From assembly GCA_023375675.1 (NCBI GenBank), contig JALQBC010000018.1, forward strand, positions 682,001-746,000: DNA of 64,000 bases, read 5' to 3'. Under the pieces are notes generated by a model. That model ran no database searches, was not told the origin of the DNA, and worked only from the letters and a program-made list of their open reading frames with translations. The stretch is from Cytospora piceicola (Eukaryota; Ascomycota; Sordariomycetes; Diaporthales; Cytosporaceae). Below, piece by piece: positions 11,435-21,756 of this stretch. Position numbers and translations under genes: made by a program. Each line of letters opens with the position of its first letter. The stretch's first letter is position 1.

Positions 11435-12109
11435 GCGTACTCTACGCTTGGGGTTCACATATGACAATACGAGCAAGTGCATTATAGGCGTTGGGGAGTC
11501 AAAAGGTCTAGGGAGGACATTGCTTTCTACAAAACTGCCGAACGAGAATTGGGTTGGTTGGTGTTCAACATCGTGGTCCAGATGCAGCATGGGGCATAGA
11601 TTCCGGTATGTGGAGGAATCCGAGCAGCCAGAGTCCATGCTGCGAGGACACGGTTGGGAGCGGCAAGGCACTGGCGGGGAGATATGGGTGGCTCATGGGA
11701 CAGAGCGAGTGCAGGCGATGCTCGATGGTTGGCCACCGGTTTTGTGGGGGGGGGGGGATCTTCCTTGGGGAGGTAAAACAGTCATTCTGCGCGACGTTCA
11801 CGACCCTAGAGCATGTGCGACATGATCACTTCTCCGCACCAGGCATCGTCGGGTGCTTATGGAGATGACTCCATCGTCGTGGAAAACATCCCTGGGAACT
11901 CACGGATTCGTCACAGATGGCCGCTTAGAACTGACACGATAGATGGCTCTCCCACTTTTCACATACATGTGACGTGGACGCCCAGAAGATTCAATACATA
12001 GTGTTCTCAAGGCTATTCTATTTTCAGCTTGTGGAGACCGCGTCTGATACCCGCTAATCCGAGTAATTAATATTCACTGTTATTCTTCATTTGACTTCCC
12101 CCACATGTT
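11435..12109. other. Convergent intergenic region
   Basis: 675 bp between the 3' ends of NSA2 (+) and the MFS gene (-). It contains a 10-nt G run near 11747-11756. Short overlapping open frames look like chance, since both neighbours already have well-defined stops. Confidence 0.5.
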
Positions 12110-14059
12110 CTAACCAGTCGACTTTTCATTGACGAACACGTCAACAGCCTCCCTGCTGGTGTCCTCGACGCCGCTCATGGTGGCATTCAACGTCTCCTGC
12201 TGACGCTTCTTACCGCGCCTGTGAAGCACCAAGGCCGTGATGAAGCCGGCCCACAGCAAGAAGTAGAAGACGAACGTGACCGGCCAGCCGTGCTGCCACC
12301 TTGGAGCCCCGTATGGTCCTGCAGTTGGAAAGATGAGCAATGGTACCCAGATCTGGAAAGAGTAGCCGAAGGTCATCATAGACCCCTGGATCATGGTCAG
12401 TCAACAAATGTCCACTAGGCTTCTTTCAAATGGTGGGTTTGGCTGCAAAATAAGGCTTACCATGATGATAGCTCGTTCCTCTGAATCATCCTTGACAATC
12501 GAGTTGACTGTTGAATAAAGAATCGGACTTGCACATCCGGAAACACCGAACAGATACCAGGCAAAGAATCTTGCAACATTCCAGAGTCAGCTTCATCAAC
12601 CATACCATTGGGGGTAAGGACGACCTACTTCAAGGGCTTGGGGATGTTCCAAACGATCATACAAATCGTCGAGAACAAAACACAAACCGTCTGAATGCTA
12701 TAAATAGCCCATGATGGATAGATCGATGCCAAAGTCGCACCGAGCCACGACACCACAGCTTGGATGGCGTAGAATGCGGTGGGCAGCTGGTTGACCTGAA
12801 CCGTGCTGAATCCCTCCTTCTTGAGCCAAAGATTCATGTATTGCGAAGGATACGATGAGATGATCATGCAGCTGGAGTGAAAGTTCGTGTGAGCGAGCCG
12901 GATCAAAGGGTTGACCTCGGGGATGGTGTCAGACTCACATGTAGCAGAACACAAATACCCAGATATGCCACCGTCCCAACGTCCGCTTGAACACATCCAA
13001 ACTCAGCTTTCCTGGCCTCCGGATACGGAACCTTTGCAACCTCGTCTTCGCAAGCTTTGTATCATCCTCCTTCAAGTAGAATGGCCTCGGCGAGTCCGGC
13101 ACACCAGGGAAGATCAGAAAACCAATCAGTGCAACCGGTAGCGTAAAGATCCCGTCTATAATGAACAACCATCTCCAGCCGGCCATGCCCCCCGCCCCAG
13201 ACAGATTCGTATACGCTGCCGCTTGTAAATATCCAGATATCATCGATCCAAGTGGATTACAAATAAACCACGTGCCTGCGCGCCGGAAAAGCTCCGGCCC
13301 GCTATACCACGACCCCAGGATGAAGTGTGTGCCAGCGAAGACGGGGGCTTCCAGCATGCCGACCACTAAGACTCTTACGTCAGTCACTGAAGATTCCAGG
13401 GGGGGCGGTCCGATCCAAGAGCTAGAAAAACTTACGACAGCGCAGGGCGTAAAGCTGGTTCACGTTCGTCACCTGGCTCTGCGCGAACGTGACAATACCC
13501 CAGAGAATTTCAAGTGATGGAAGAAGCCATCGAGCCAGTTTGGGTCGTGAAAGAAGTAGCATGCCGGGGACTTGGAATATCACATATGATGTGTAGTAGC
13601 AGACGTTGAAGTAGTTGAGCTCGTTGCCGTAGAGGCCGAAGTCCTCCTTGAGGCCGCTGACGTAGGCATTGCTGATGTTGGATTGGTCTTTCTATAGGTT
13701 AGTTTCGTGGCTCACTCTTCCATAGGAGCGAAACAATTACCGAGATACTTGACAAAGACTGTTGATTCGGCAATTAGTATGAAGCCGTGAAAAGTGGTCA
13801 ACTCGTTGATAGTTGGAGTGAAAATACTTACAGCACAGACAGGCAAAGACCAAGATCGAAATGTCCAGTTTGAAAAGTAGCCTGTTCCATTTGTGAATAT
13901 CTGGATTTCTGCTGTATGTTTCCAAATTGACAAGACTAACTTTCTCTCTGCTGCTGGATATTCCGATGGGTACCAGTTGAAAACTTCCTTGACAAGACCC
14001 AGTAGAGACAGTCTCGATACTAGGCGGCTATTCGCCAGCCCACTGCCGGATTCTGACAT
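12110..14059 (-). CDS. MFS permease, allantoate/nicotinate (Dal5/Tna1) type
   Basis: Eight exons on the minus strand: 14059-13941, 13881-13832, 13758-13741, 13687-13436, 13365-12939, 12871-12629, 12569-12461 and 12385-12110, in frame throughout, 497 residues. The third exon is only 18 nt (FVKYL plus split codons). Family signatures include KYLDQSNISNAYVSGLKED in helix 1, GMLEAPVFAGTHFILGSWY near helix 4, and RRAGTWFICNPLGSMISGYL, all typical of the anion:cation symporter family that takes up allantoate, nicotinate, pantothenate and related organic anions. About 12 transmembrane helices are expected in the plasma membrane, with a short N-terminus and a charged C-tail. The substrate is not fixed by sequence. 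It is divergent to the 2OG oxygenase at 15182, about 1.1 kb away. Confidence 0.9.
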
Positions 14060-15181
14060 ATCGCGTAGACCTGAACAGATAATGTTCTCAAACTATGGAA
14101 TCGCCTTTGCGTTGTTGCCGTTACGGCGATAGTTGATTGTTTCGATTAGACAGTCAGATGTCTGGATGTCGGTGACCAGCACACCAGGTCCATTTCACAA
14201 CAGCTATGCACGGAAGCGCTTTATGGAGGTCGGCCCGGAACACTGTAAGTAGCCCAGTCGGTACATATCGTCCAGCAACTCACGCGTGATAGATCCACAG
14301 CTTTTCACCATTGATACGCATAATGGCATGTCTTCAAGTCCCCACGAGATTCTTCCACTTGTGGCCATATTCGCATACTGACCTCCACTGATAGTGGGTT
14401 GTGCTTGCTATTGTTCCGTCATGGCCCAGTTGGGCTTGTTTTGTACTGTCGTATTGTCTGCAGCTAAAGTGATGTTTGAAAAGAGTCGGATGGCGTGATA
14501 CTCCTGAATACCCCTGGCTACCAACCTCTGGTGGACATATTCCCAGCTCTTGGGCCATCAGGTGCGATAACCGACGAGACCCGCGAGGGGGAATTCAACT
14601 TCGGGAATAAAGGAGTACCATCATCGTTTCGACTTGGATATCAGAGATATGAGGACCACGGCGTCCTTGGTTGGGGTAAACATTAACTCGATGGAGATGG
14701 TGTGCTGCACGAAGCTATTGCGTGCTCATCAAAACACAGTCTACATCCTGCTATCATCAAGACCCCGCGCGAGACGGGCATCCCCATTATTGGTTTACTG
14801 CGTGGAATGTTGATCACAGGGGTGCGGATATCTAAAATCTTGATGACCGGGACCACCACTATTGGTTGTCCTTGGGACAGCTGAGCGAACCGCGGAATGC
14901 GGATGCACGTAGATGGAACCAGTTGCGAAGCTTGCGCTTCAAATCGGACGTATTTGTAAAACGTGGGCGATAACATCTATATGACGTGCTTTTCAAAGAG
15001 GAGGTTCGGTCCGCGGATTTACCGATGCTGTAAAGATATCGCGGCATTCGGGAGGTTCTAAACTTGTTTAAATATTGAGGTCCTTTCTGTGAAAGCCTCA
15101 AAGTTTCTGGTTGGTGAGCGTGGATGATAACTATCTTCAATCAACCTGCGATCAAGATCAAGAAACAAGATTCAACTGAAG
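14060..15181. other. Divergent intergenic region
   Basis: 1.1 kb between the MFS permease (-) and the oxygenase (+), presumably with both promoters. No recognisable coding or RNA feature; a 97-codon frame at 14683-14976 (-) has no family resemblance. Confidence 0.5.
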
Positions 15182-16548
15182 ATGCCCGGAAGAATCATTG
15201 AGAAGTATGAGCAGGTGCCTGTCACCAAGGAGGACCGTGAGTATCCCATACAGCCTCTCACACGATATTTCCTTATGATGCTAATATTGGACAGTGGACT
15301 GGGCGGACCTGATTACCCTTGACCTCAGCAAGTTCGACCAGCCTGGCGGCAAAGAGGAGTTGGTTAAGGAGCTTGACCATGCTGTCACTAAAGTTGGTAG
15401 GTGACTTGAACATGCCGACACTGAGACACCCACCCCCAAACAGTGAATCTGATATTTCTTAAGGCTTCTTCTATGTGAAGAACTTCAACATCTCCCAAGA
15501 GGAGGTTGACCGGCAATTCGCCCTCGGAAGAGAGTTCTACGGCCTGCCAATTGAGGAGAAACTCAAGTATCACAGCAGCAACGACCTCGTTAGCGGCAAC
15601 TACAATGGCTATCGTCCTGCTGGCCACAGAGTGTGAGACGACTAGGACCCAAGTAACGGAAGGTTGAATCAGCTAACCTTGGCCCAGACTTGGAAATGGA
15701 ATCAAGGACAATGTGCAGGTTTACAACATTCCTAAGTTCGATGGCTTCCACCACAGGCAGCAACCGCCTGTGCTTGAGGACAACATCGAGGAGATAGAAC
15801 GTTTTGCGAGGGTAAGCAATCAAGAATCATGATGGCCAGGCCCGTCGAGAACATAATCAGCTAACATGAGCTGTAGAAATGCCATGACGAGGTAGTTGTC
15901 AAACTTCTGAAGCTTTTCGCCCTCCTTCTCGAGCTACCCGACGAGGACCAGCTTGTCCGAGACCACCAATACGACGTAAAGGGAGAGGACCACCTGCGCT
16001 ACATGCACTATTCAGCTCGATCTCCTGAAGATAACCAGAAGGTCGGCGAGCTGTACAGCCCTGGCCACACCGACCTTGGCTCTATCACCTTGCTCTTCCG
16101 CCAGCCTGTCTGTGGCCTTCAGATCCTGAATAGCGAGGGCAACTGGAAATGGGTCAAGCCCATGGACGGAACCATCACTATTAACACCTGTGACGCTTTG
16201 ACGGCCCTGACAGGCGGACTGATCAAGTCATCCATCCACCGCGTACACGTACCTCCCCAGGACCAGGCACATATCGACCGGTTGGGAGTCCTGTACTTTG
16301 CCAGGCCCAACAACCACGTCGTCCTGGATCCTATCCAGAACAGCCCTCTCCTCGAGCGTCTCGGAAAGACGACGAATGCTTTCACGGAGCTTGGACAGCA
16401 CCTGACCACGGAGGAGTGGGTTAAGGTTCGCCAGACACAACAGCAGCGGAAGACCAGTGGGGCGAAGATCTCACAGGATGGCAAGTACGTCCACAGTCCG
16501 AAGGACTTGGAGATTCTCCCCGGACTGCGGGCTACGATTCACAATTGA
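15182..16548 (+). CDS. 2-oxoglutarate/Fe(II) oxygenase, isopenicillin-N-synthase-like
   Basis: Five exons: 15182-15236, 15295-15396, 15464-15632, 15688-15811 and 15877-16548, giving 373 residues. The N-terminal DIOX_N-type region reads ITLDLSKFDQPGGKEELVKEL, then GFFYVKNFNISQEEV. The C-terminal double-stranded beta helix has the iron triad His214-x-Asp216 (GHTDLGSITLLF) and His271 (SSIHRVHVPP); Arg285 (DRLGVLYF) sits where relatives bind 2-oxoglutarate. The usual RxS motif is RLG here, so the serine is absent. Family members hydroxylate, desaturate or cyclise small molecules; fungal examples act mostly in secondary metabolism, but the substrate here is unknown. The start is the ATG that opens MPGRIIEKYEQVPVT. 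The gene borders the repeat island that begins about 600 bp downstream. Confidence 0.9.
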
Positions 16549-17170
16549 GGATCTGTTGTTGGATTAATGGAATAATCCAGATCCACTGACTGCTGTTTTC
16601 TGTTTTCTGTTTCCGCACATGTTTAGCCAGATTGTTGAATGAGGAGAAGGCAAGACCAGTCGACACACGACTCATCTCTGAATATGACAATGGTAGTCTA
16701 TCAACTCTATGTCAAACCTTTATTCACTTTCACGGCCACGATTGCTCTGCCGGCAGGTGTGACCACTGGGCATAGAATCATCTATAAGGCAGTGATCATT
16801 GAGTAATATCTTGTAATCCTGGGTGCCATCAGCCTTGAAATTAGCTCGATATCAAACAAAACCAACGTCGGGTTGTTGTATCTCGCTCATTGGTTCCGGA
16901 CAGCACCTGACGTAGATACTTGTGCTTCTGGGTTTGGTCCATCAACTAAGTCGGGAGGGTCGCTACTTTGAAATCCTTTCTCATGCTGGAATGCCTTCCG
17001 TTAGGAAGGTTGATGTTTGTTTTACAAGGCGGGCGAGCACAATAGAAAATTGATGCCCTTGAGATGTGTGCCACCTGTTTTTGATTCTGATTGGCTCTGA
17101 ATTACAATCATGCTGATTCGCTACAGCACCCGTTTAGAGGATCTGATTAGCTGTTGAAAGTAGTGATTCT
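16549..17170. other. Intergenic transition into the AT-rich island
   Basis: Ordinary-composition sequence downstream of the oxygenase, without a gene. It contains the left copy of a 17-bp inverted repeat at 16993-17009. Beyond about 17170 CA and TG dinucleotides become scarce. Confidence 0.6.
16993..17009 (+). repeat. 17-bp inverted repeat, left copy
   Basis: GCCTTCCGTTAGGAAGG occurs here and its exact reverse complement at 20336-20352, so the pair brackets the tandem-repeat and simple-sequence block. Each copy is itself a 6-bp stem with a 4-nt loop. Confidence 0.6.
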
Positions 17171-17302
17171 AGTCGTTCCGTAACTAAATACACTAGTAAT
17201 TATAAGGCCTTTAATGCCTGCCGGAAGGCTTACGGTCACTTTAAGGCCTAGATAAGGTCGGACCTACGATAAGGCTTCTTACTATAGACCTTAACTTCGA
17301 AT

Positions 17303-17950
17303 TAAGATGCACGCTCGAGTTTTAGTCTAATTAAGACGTACTTACCTAAATCTGAATCTATAGAAAAAGGGCTATTAAACGGTATATTTAATTAAATCGT
17401 AGCCCTTACGGTAGGCTTACTATTAAAGCTAATAGTTCTAATTCTGTAGGTTCTTAAGGTTCTTAACCCGAACCCTAGCCTTTCCCTTCCTTTTTACTTA
17501 CCTGGGCCTTTAGGTTTATACTAAGATACACGCTCGAGTTTTAATCCGATTAAAATAAACTTACTTAAATCTGAAACTTAAGAAAAAGGGCTATTAAACG
17601 GTATATTTAATTAAATCGTAGCCTTTAAGGTAGGCTTAGTATTAAAGCTAATAGTTCTAATTCTGTAAGTTCTTAAGGTTCTTAACCCGAACCCTAGCCT
17701 TTCCCTTCCTCTTTACTTACTTAGGCCTTTAGGTTTATACTAAGATGCACGCTCGAGTTTTAATCCGTTTAAATAAAACTAACCTAAATCTAAATCTGTG
17801 GAAAAAGGGCTATTAAACGGTATATTCGATTAAATCGTAGCCCTTAAGGTAAGCTTACTATTAAAGCTAATAGTTCTAATTCTGTAAGTTCTTAAGGTTC
17901 TTAACCTAAACCCTAGCCTTTCCCTTTCTCTTTACTTACCTAGGGTTATA
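17303..17950 (+). repeat. Three tandem 219-bp repeat units
   Basis: The marker ACGCTCGAG recurs at 17311, 17530 and 17749, exactly 219 bp apart both times. Each unit continues with the same order of blocks: an AAAAAGGGCTATTAAACGGT box, an ATCGTAGCC box, TAAAGCTAATAGTTCTAATT, and a CCCTAGCCTTTCCCTT box. Copies differ by scattered substitutions, mostly transitions. The third copy runs into the simple-sequence array. No open frame spans a unit. Confidence 0.85.
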
Positions 17951-19027
17951 TAAGCTTTTAAATTCGAATTAAGTTAATAAGTAAGTAAGTAGGTATATAA
18001 GTAAATTAGCTAGTAAGTTAATTAGTAAATTAGCTATTAAATTAGCTAGTAAATTAGCTAGTAAAGTAGCTTAAAATTCTAGTTATTTAATTATTAAGTA
18101 AGTAAGTAAGTAACTAAGTAGGTTAGTTAGTAAATAAAGTAAGTATGTAAGTAAGTAGGTAGGTAGTTAAGTAGGTAAGTAAGTAAGTAAGTAGGTAAGT
18201 AAGTAAATTAGCTGGTAAGTTAGCTAGTAAGTTAGCTAGTAAATTAGCTAGTAAGTTAGCTAGTAAATTAGCTAGTAAATTAGTAAGTAGATTAGCTAGT
18301 AAAGTAGTTAGTAAAATAGCTAGTAATTTAGTTATTTAATTATTAAGTAAGTAAATAAGTAAGTAAGTAGGTTAGTTAGTAGATAAAGTAAATAAGTAAG
18401 TAAGTAGGTTAGCTACTAAGTTAGCTAGTAAGTTAGCTAGTTAATTATTAAGTAATTAAGTAAGTAAGTAACTAAGTAGGTAAGTAAGTAAGTAGGTAAG
18501 TAGGTAGGTAAGTAAGTAGGTAGGTAGGTAAGTAGGTAGGTAGGTAAGTAAGTAAGTTAACTAGTAAGTTAGCTAATAAGTTAGCTAGTTAGTTATTAAG
18601 TAAGTAAGTATATAAGTAAGTACATTAGCTAATATATTAGCTAGTTAGTTATTAAATAATAAGTAAGTAAGTAAATAAGTAAGTAAATAAGTAATTAAAT
18701 AAGTAAGTAAATAAGTAAGTTAATAAGTAAAGTAGCTAGTAAGTTAGTTAGTTAGTTAGCTAGTAAGTTAGCTAGTAAGTTAGCTAGTAAGTAAATTAGC
18801 TATTAAGTAAGTAAATATATAAGTAAGTAGGTAAGTAAGTAAGTAAGTAAGTAGGTAAGTAAGTAAGTAAATAAGTAAGTAAGTAAATAAGTAAGTAGGT
18901 TAGTAAGTTAGCTAGTTAGTTAGCTAGCTAATTATAAAGTAATTAAGTAAGTAAGTAAGTAAGTAGGTAGGTAAGTTAGTTAGTAAGTTAGTTAGTAAGT
19001 TAGCTAGTAAGTAAATTCGCTATTAAA

Positions 19028-19060
<33 letters not shown>

Positions 19061-19433
19061 TAGTTAGTTATTTAATAACTAAGCTATTAAATATATAAAT
19101 AAGTAAATAGGTAAGTAAAGAAGTAAGTAAATAAATAATTAAGTTAGCTAGTAAATTAAATATTAACTTAATTAGTAAATAAGTAAATAAGTAAGTAAAT
19201 AACTAAGTAAGTAGATATATAAGTAGGTTAGCTAATATATTAGCTTATAAGGTAGTTAGTTAGTTAGTTAGTTAATTATTAAGTAAGTAACTAAGTAAGT
19301 TAATTAATATATTAGCTAGTAAAGTAGCTAGTAAGTTAGCTAGTTAGCTATTAACTAAGTAAGTAAGTAAGTAAGTAAGTAGGTTAGTAAGTTAGTGTTA
19401 GCTACTAAGTAAATTCGCTATTAAATAAGTAAA

Positions 19434-19473
<40 letters not shown>

Positions 19474-19712
19474 TAAGTAAGTAAGTAAGTAAGTAAGTAG
19501 GTTAGTAAATAAGCTAGTAAGTAAATTTGCTATTAAATAAGTAAATAAGTAAATAAGTAAGTTAGATAGTAAGTAAATTTGCTATTAAATAAGTAAATAA
19601 GTAAGTAAGTAAGTAAGTAAGTAGGTAGGTAAGTAAGTAAATAAATAAGTAAGTAAGTAAGTTAGTTACTTAATAACTAAGCTATTAAATATATAAATAA
19701 GTAAATAAGTAG

Positions 19713-19750
<38 letters not shown>

Positions 19751-20210
19751 TACTTTATAAGTTAGTTAGTAAGTTAGCTAGTAAGTAACTTTGCTATTAA
19801 ATAAGTAAATAAGTAATTAAATAAGTAAGTAAATAAGTAAGTAGGCTAGTTCGCTAGTAAATTCGCTATTAAGTAAGTTAGCTATTAAGTAAGTAAGTTA
19901 GTTAGTTAGTAAGTTAGTTAATAAGTTAGCTAGTAAGTTAGTAAGTAAGTAAGTAAGTTAATAAGTAAGTAAGTAAGCTAGCTAGTAAATTAGCTATTAA
20001 ATTAACTAATAAGTAAGTAAATAAATAAGTAAGTAAGTAAGTAAGTAGGTAATTAAGTAAGTAGGTAAGTAAGTAGGTTAGCTAATATATTAGCTATTAA
20101 AGTAGCTAGTAAGCTAGTTACTTAGTTAATAAGTAAGTAAGTTAGTAAGTAAGTAAGTAAATATATAAATTAGCTAATAAAGTAGTTAGTTATAAAGTAA
20201 ATAAATAAAT
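17950..20210 (+). repeat. Degenerate TAAG / TAGC simple-sequence array, about 2.2 kb
   Basis: Almost the whole stretch is built of GTAA, GTTA and GCTA tetramers: long runs of (TAAG)n broken by TTAGCTAG blocks and occasional ATATAT. C is nearly restricted to the GCTA context. It has no coding capacity. Higher-order blocks recur, for example a TAAATTAGCTAGTAAGTTAGC type segment many times between 18000 and 18800, and a CGCTATTAAATAAGTAAATAAG type segment between 19015 and 19830. Confidence 0.9.
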
Positions 20211-20214
20211 ATTT

Positions 20215-20296
20215 CGCCGCTTAAGGCTGCGGAGGAGACGATAGAGTAACGCTCGAAGGGCGTTACTCTATCGGATCCGGAGCAGCCTAAGCGGCG
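20215..20296 (+). repeat. 82-nt imperfect palindrome / hairpin
   Basis: The outer arms, CGCCGCTTAAGGCTGC at 20215-20230 and GCAGCCTAAGCGGCG at 20282-20296, pair with one bulged A. The inner arms, GATAGAGTAACGC at 20240-20252 and its perfect complement at 20260-20272, enclose a 7-nt loop (20253-20259). The sequence between outer and inner arms is purine rich on the left and also partly pairs. It is GC-rich compared with the flanking array. Confidence 0.85.
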
Positions 20297-20299
20297 TAT

Positions 20300-20586
20300 C
20301 TAACTATCTAACTAAATACTTATTAAATTTCCGATCCTTCCTAACGGAAGGCCTTCTCGGCAGGCGGTCCTACCGCCGTTCCCCAGTGTGAGTGGATAAA
20401 TAAGGTAGGATTGTCGAACTAACGTGTCATACATGGGGTGGTCGTATAGCAGCTGTAGAACTTTCACACCGGACTGAACATTTACAGAAACAGGCTCGGA
20501 TACTGGCACAAGGTGTAGTATGGTGGCATGGGATACAACCCCGTATCCTTGGGCGGAAGCTGGATTCGACCGTTCTTATCTTGTCA
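20300..20586. other. Unmutated spacer inside the repeat island
   Basis: About 285 bp with normal CA/TG content between two CA-depleted blocks. It includes the right copy of the 17-bp inverted repeat (20336-20352) and a small GC-rich hairpin near 20360-20380. No gene recognised. Confidence 0.6.
20336..20352 (-). repeat. 17-bp inverted repeat, right copy
   Basis: CCTTCCTAACGGAAGGC, the exact reverse complement of 16993-17009. Confidence 0.6.
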
Positions 20587-20742
20587 CTGTTTCTTTAGAG
20601 CACCGTGTCACCCCCCCCCTGTCCGATGAGTCAATTCTATACACTATACTAAATTTTACTATAATTTTCAGAAACTCACTATTTTAGTATTATTTTAACC
20701 GCTTTTACTACTATAACGCCGTTTAGCTGTAAATAAAGCTAT
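20587..20742 (+). repeat. Left terminal inverted repeat (156 bp)
   Basis: Pairs with 24473-24628. It contains a C8-9 run after CACCGTGTCA and the block ACTATTTTAGTATTATTTTA that is identical in the other arm. Confidence 0.85.
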
Positions 20743-21069
20743 TATAATACCGGGCTACCCGCTTTTCGTATATAAGAAGGCTATATTATAATACTTTTTT
20801 ATATTATAGCCCTCGCCGCTTACTAAATAGCTAAAAGGCTAGTTCTGTTACTACTATCGTACTATATAGCGATATTACGAAAAGGTTGTCTTTATAGGTA
20901 TCGTATACCTTAGCGTACCGCCGTTAACCTTATCGAACTCTATAATTCTCGAATAATAAGCCTTAAAAGTTAATGTTTTTTCCTTAGCTTAATACCTGTT
21001 AAGCTCGGTTAACGTATAATCCTTACTATATAAAAGCTAAAAGACTACCTTTTTAAAAAACCTAACCTA

Positions 21070-21756
21070 TATTTCGACGAGATATAGGTTTTTTTAGCTA
21101 AGTTCTACTATATCGACGTTGTTATTTCTATAATATCTATAGCCTTAAAAAAGTATAACTAGTTAAATAAACAGGTCTACGTCTTTATATAATAACGTAA
21201 TAAAAACCTTTATATCTACTACTTATATAAAGTTTCTTACGCCGAGTATATAGCCGATATATTTATATTTTATAATAAATCGGCGACCGATAAACGTAAT
21301 AACGTTAAAAAGATAAGCTAAGTACCGGTTAACTAGATATCGTAAGTCGAAAGCTTATTAAAAAAGGGCGGGAGGTTTTATATATTACCTGCTATTACGG
21401 TTAACGGCCTTCTCGACGTAACGATATATAAAAGGTATATAACTAAAAACTTCTTTATAAAGTAGCTAATCGAAAAAACCTTACTTAAAATAACCTTATT
21501 TTTAAGCTTATAGTCGATTCTCGTAATAAATAACGCCTTATAGTATTATAACGAAAAGGTATATACGATATACGAGACGGCCGAGGTTTAGCTTTTATAT
21601 TTACCTTTATATTCTTTTAATTTTAACCCGATTAAGGCTTTTTTTAGTAATATAAAAAGGTATATCCGGAAATATTATAAATATAGAATAAATAACTTTA
21701 ATAGTAACGAAAAGTTTACTGTTTTCTTAAAGGAGTGTATAAATAAGATCGGGTAG
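21070..21756 (+). pseudogene. DDE (IS630/Tc1-mariner type) transposase, nonsense-mutated
   Basis: From 21361 to 21756 one frame runs without frameshift and reads like the catalytic core of a fungal DDE_3 transposase: GRFYILPAITVNG (relatives: RWSILPAxTVDG), then ILVINNAL (relatives: VLVMDNAS) and LLYLPLYSFNFNPIKAFFSN (relatives: LxYLPPYSPDxNPIExxFS). The frame is closed by five stops, all TAG, as expected from CAG changed by C to T. Catalytic and nearby acidic residues appear as Asn or Lys, as expected from G to A change on the coding strand. Upstream sequence from about 21070 (YFDEI) continues the similarity more weakly. The enzyme once cut and joined the element ends; it cannot work now. 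Confidence 0.8.

Noticed and set aside
10844..11671. 275-codon minus-strand ORF
   Set aside because: It is antisense to NSA2, whose three-exon model matches the conserved protein over its full length; the long antisense frame comes from the G/C-rich third positions.
17950..20210. Telomere-like or CRISPR-like array
   Set aside because: Units are not TTAGGG and there is no direct-repeat/unique-spacer pattern; it is simple sequence. CRISPR is not expected in a eukaryotic nucleus.
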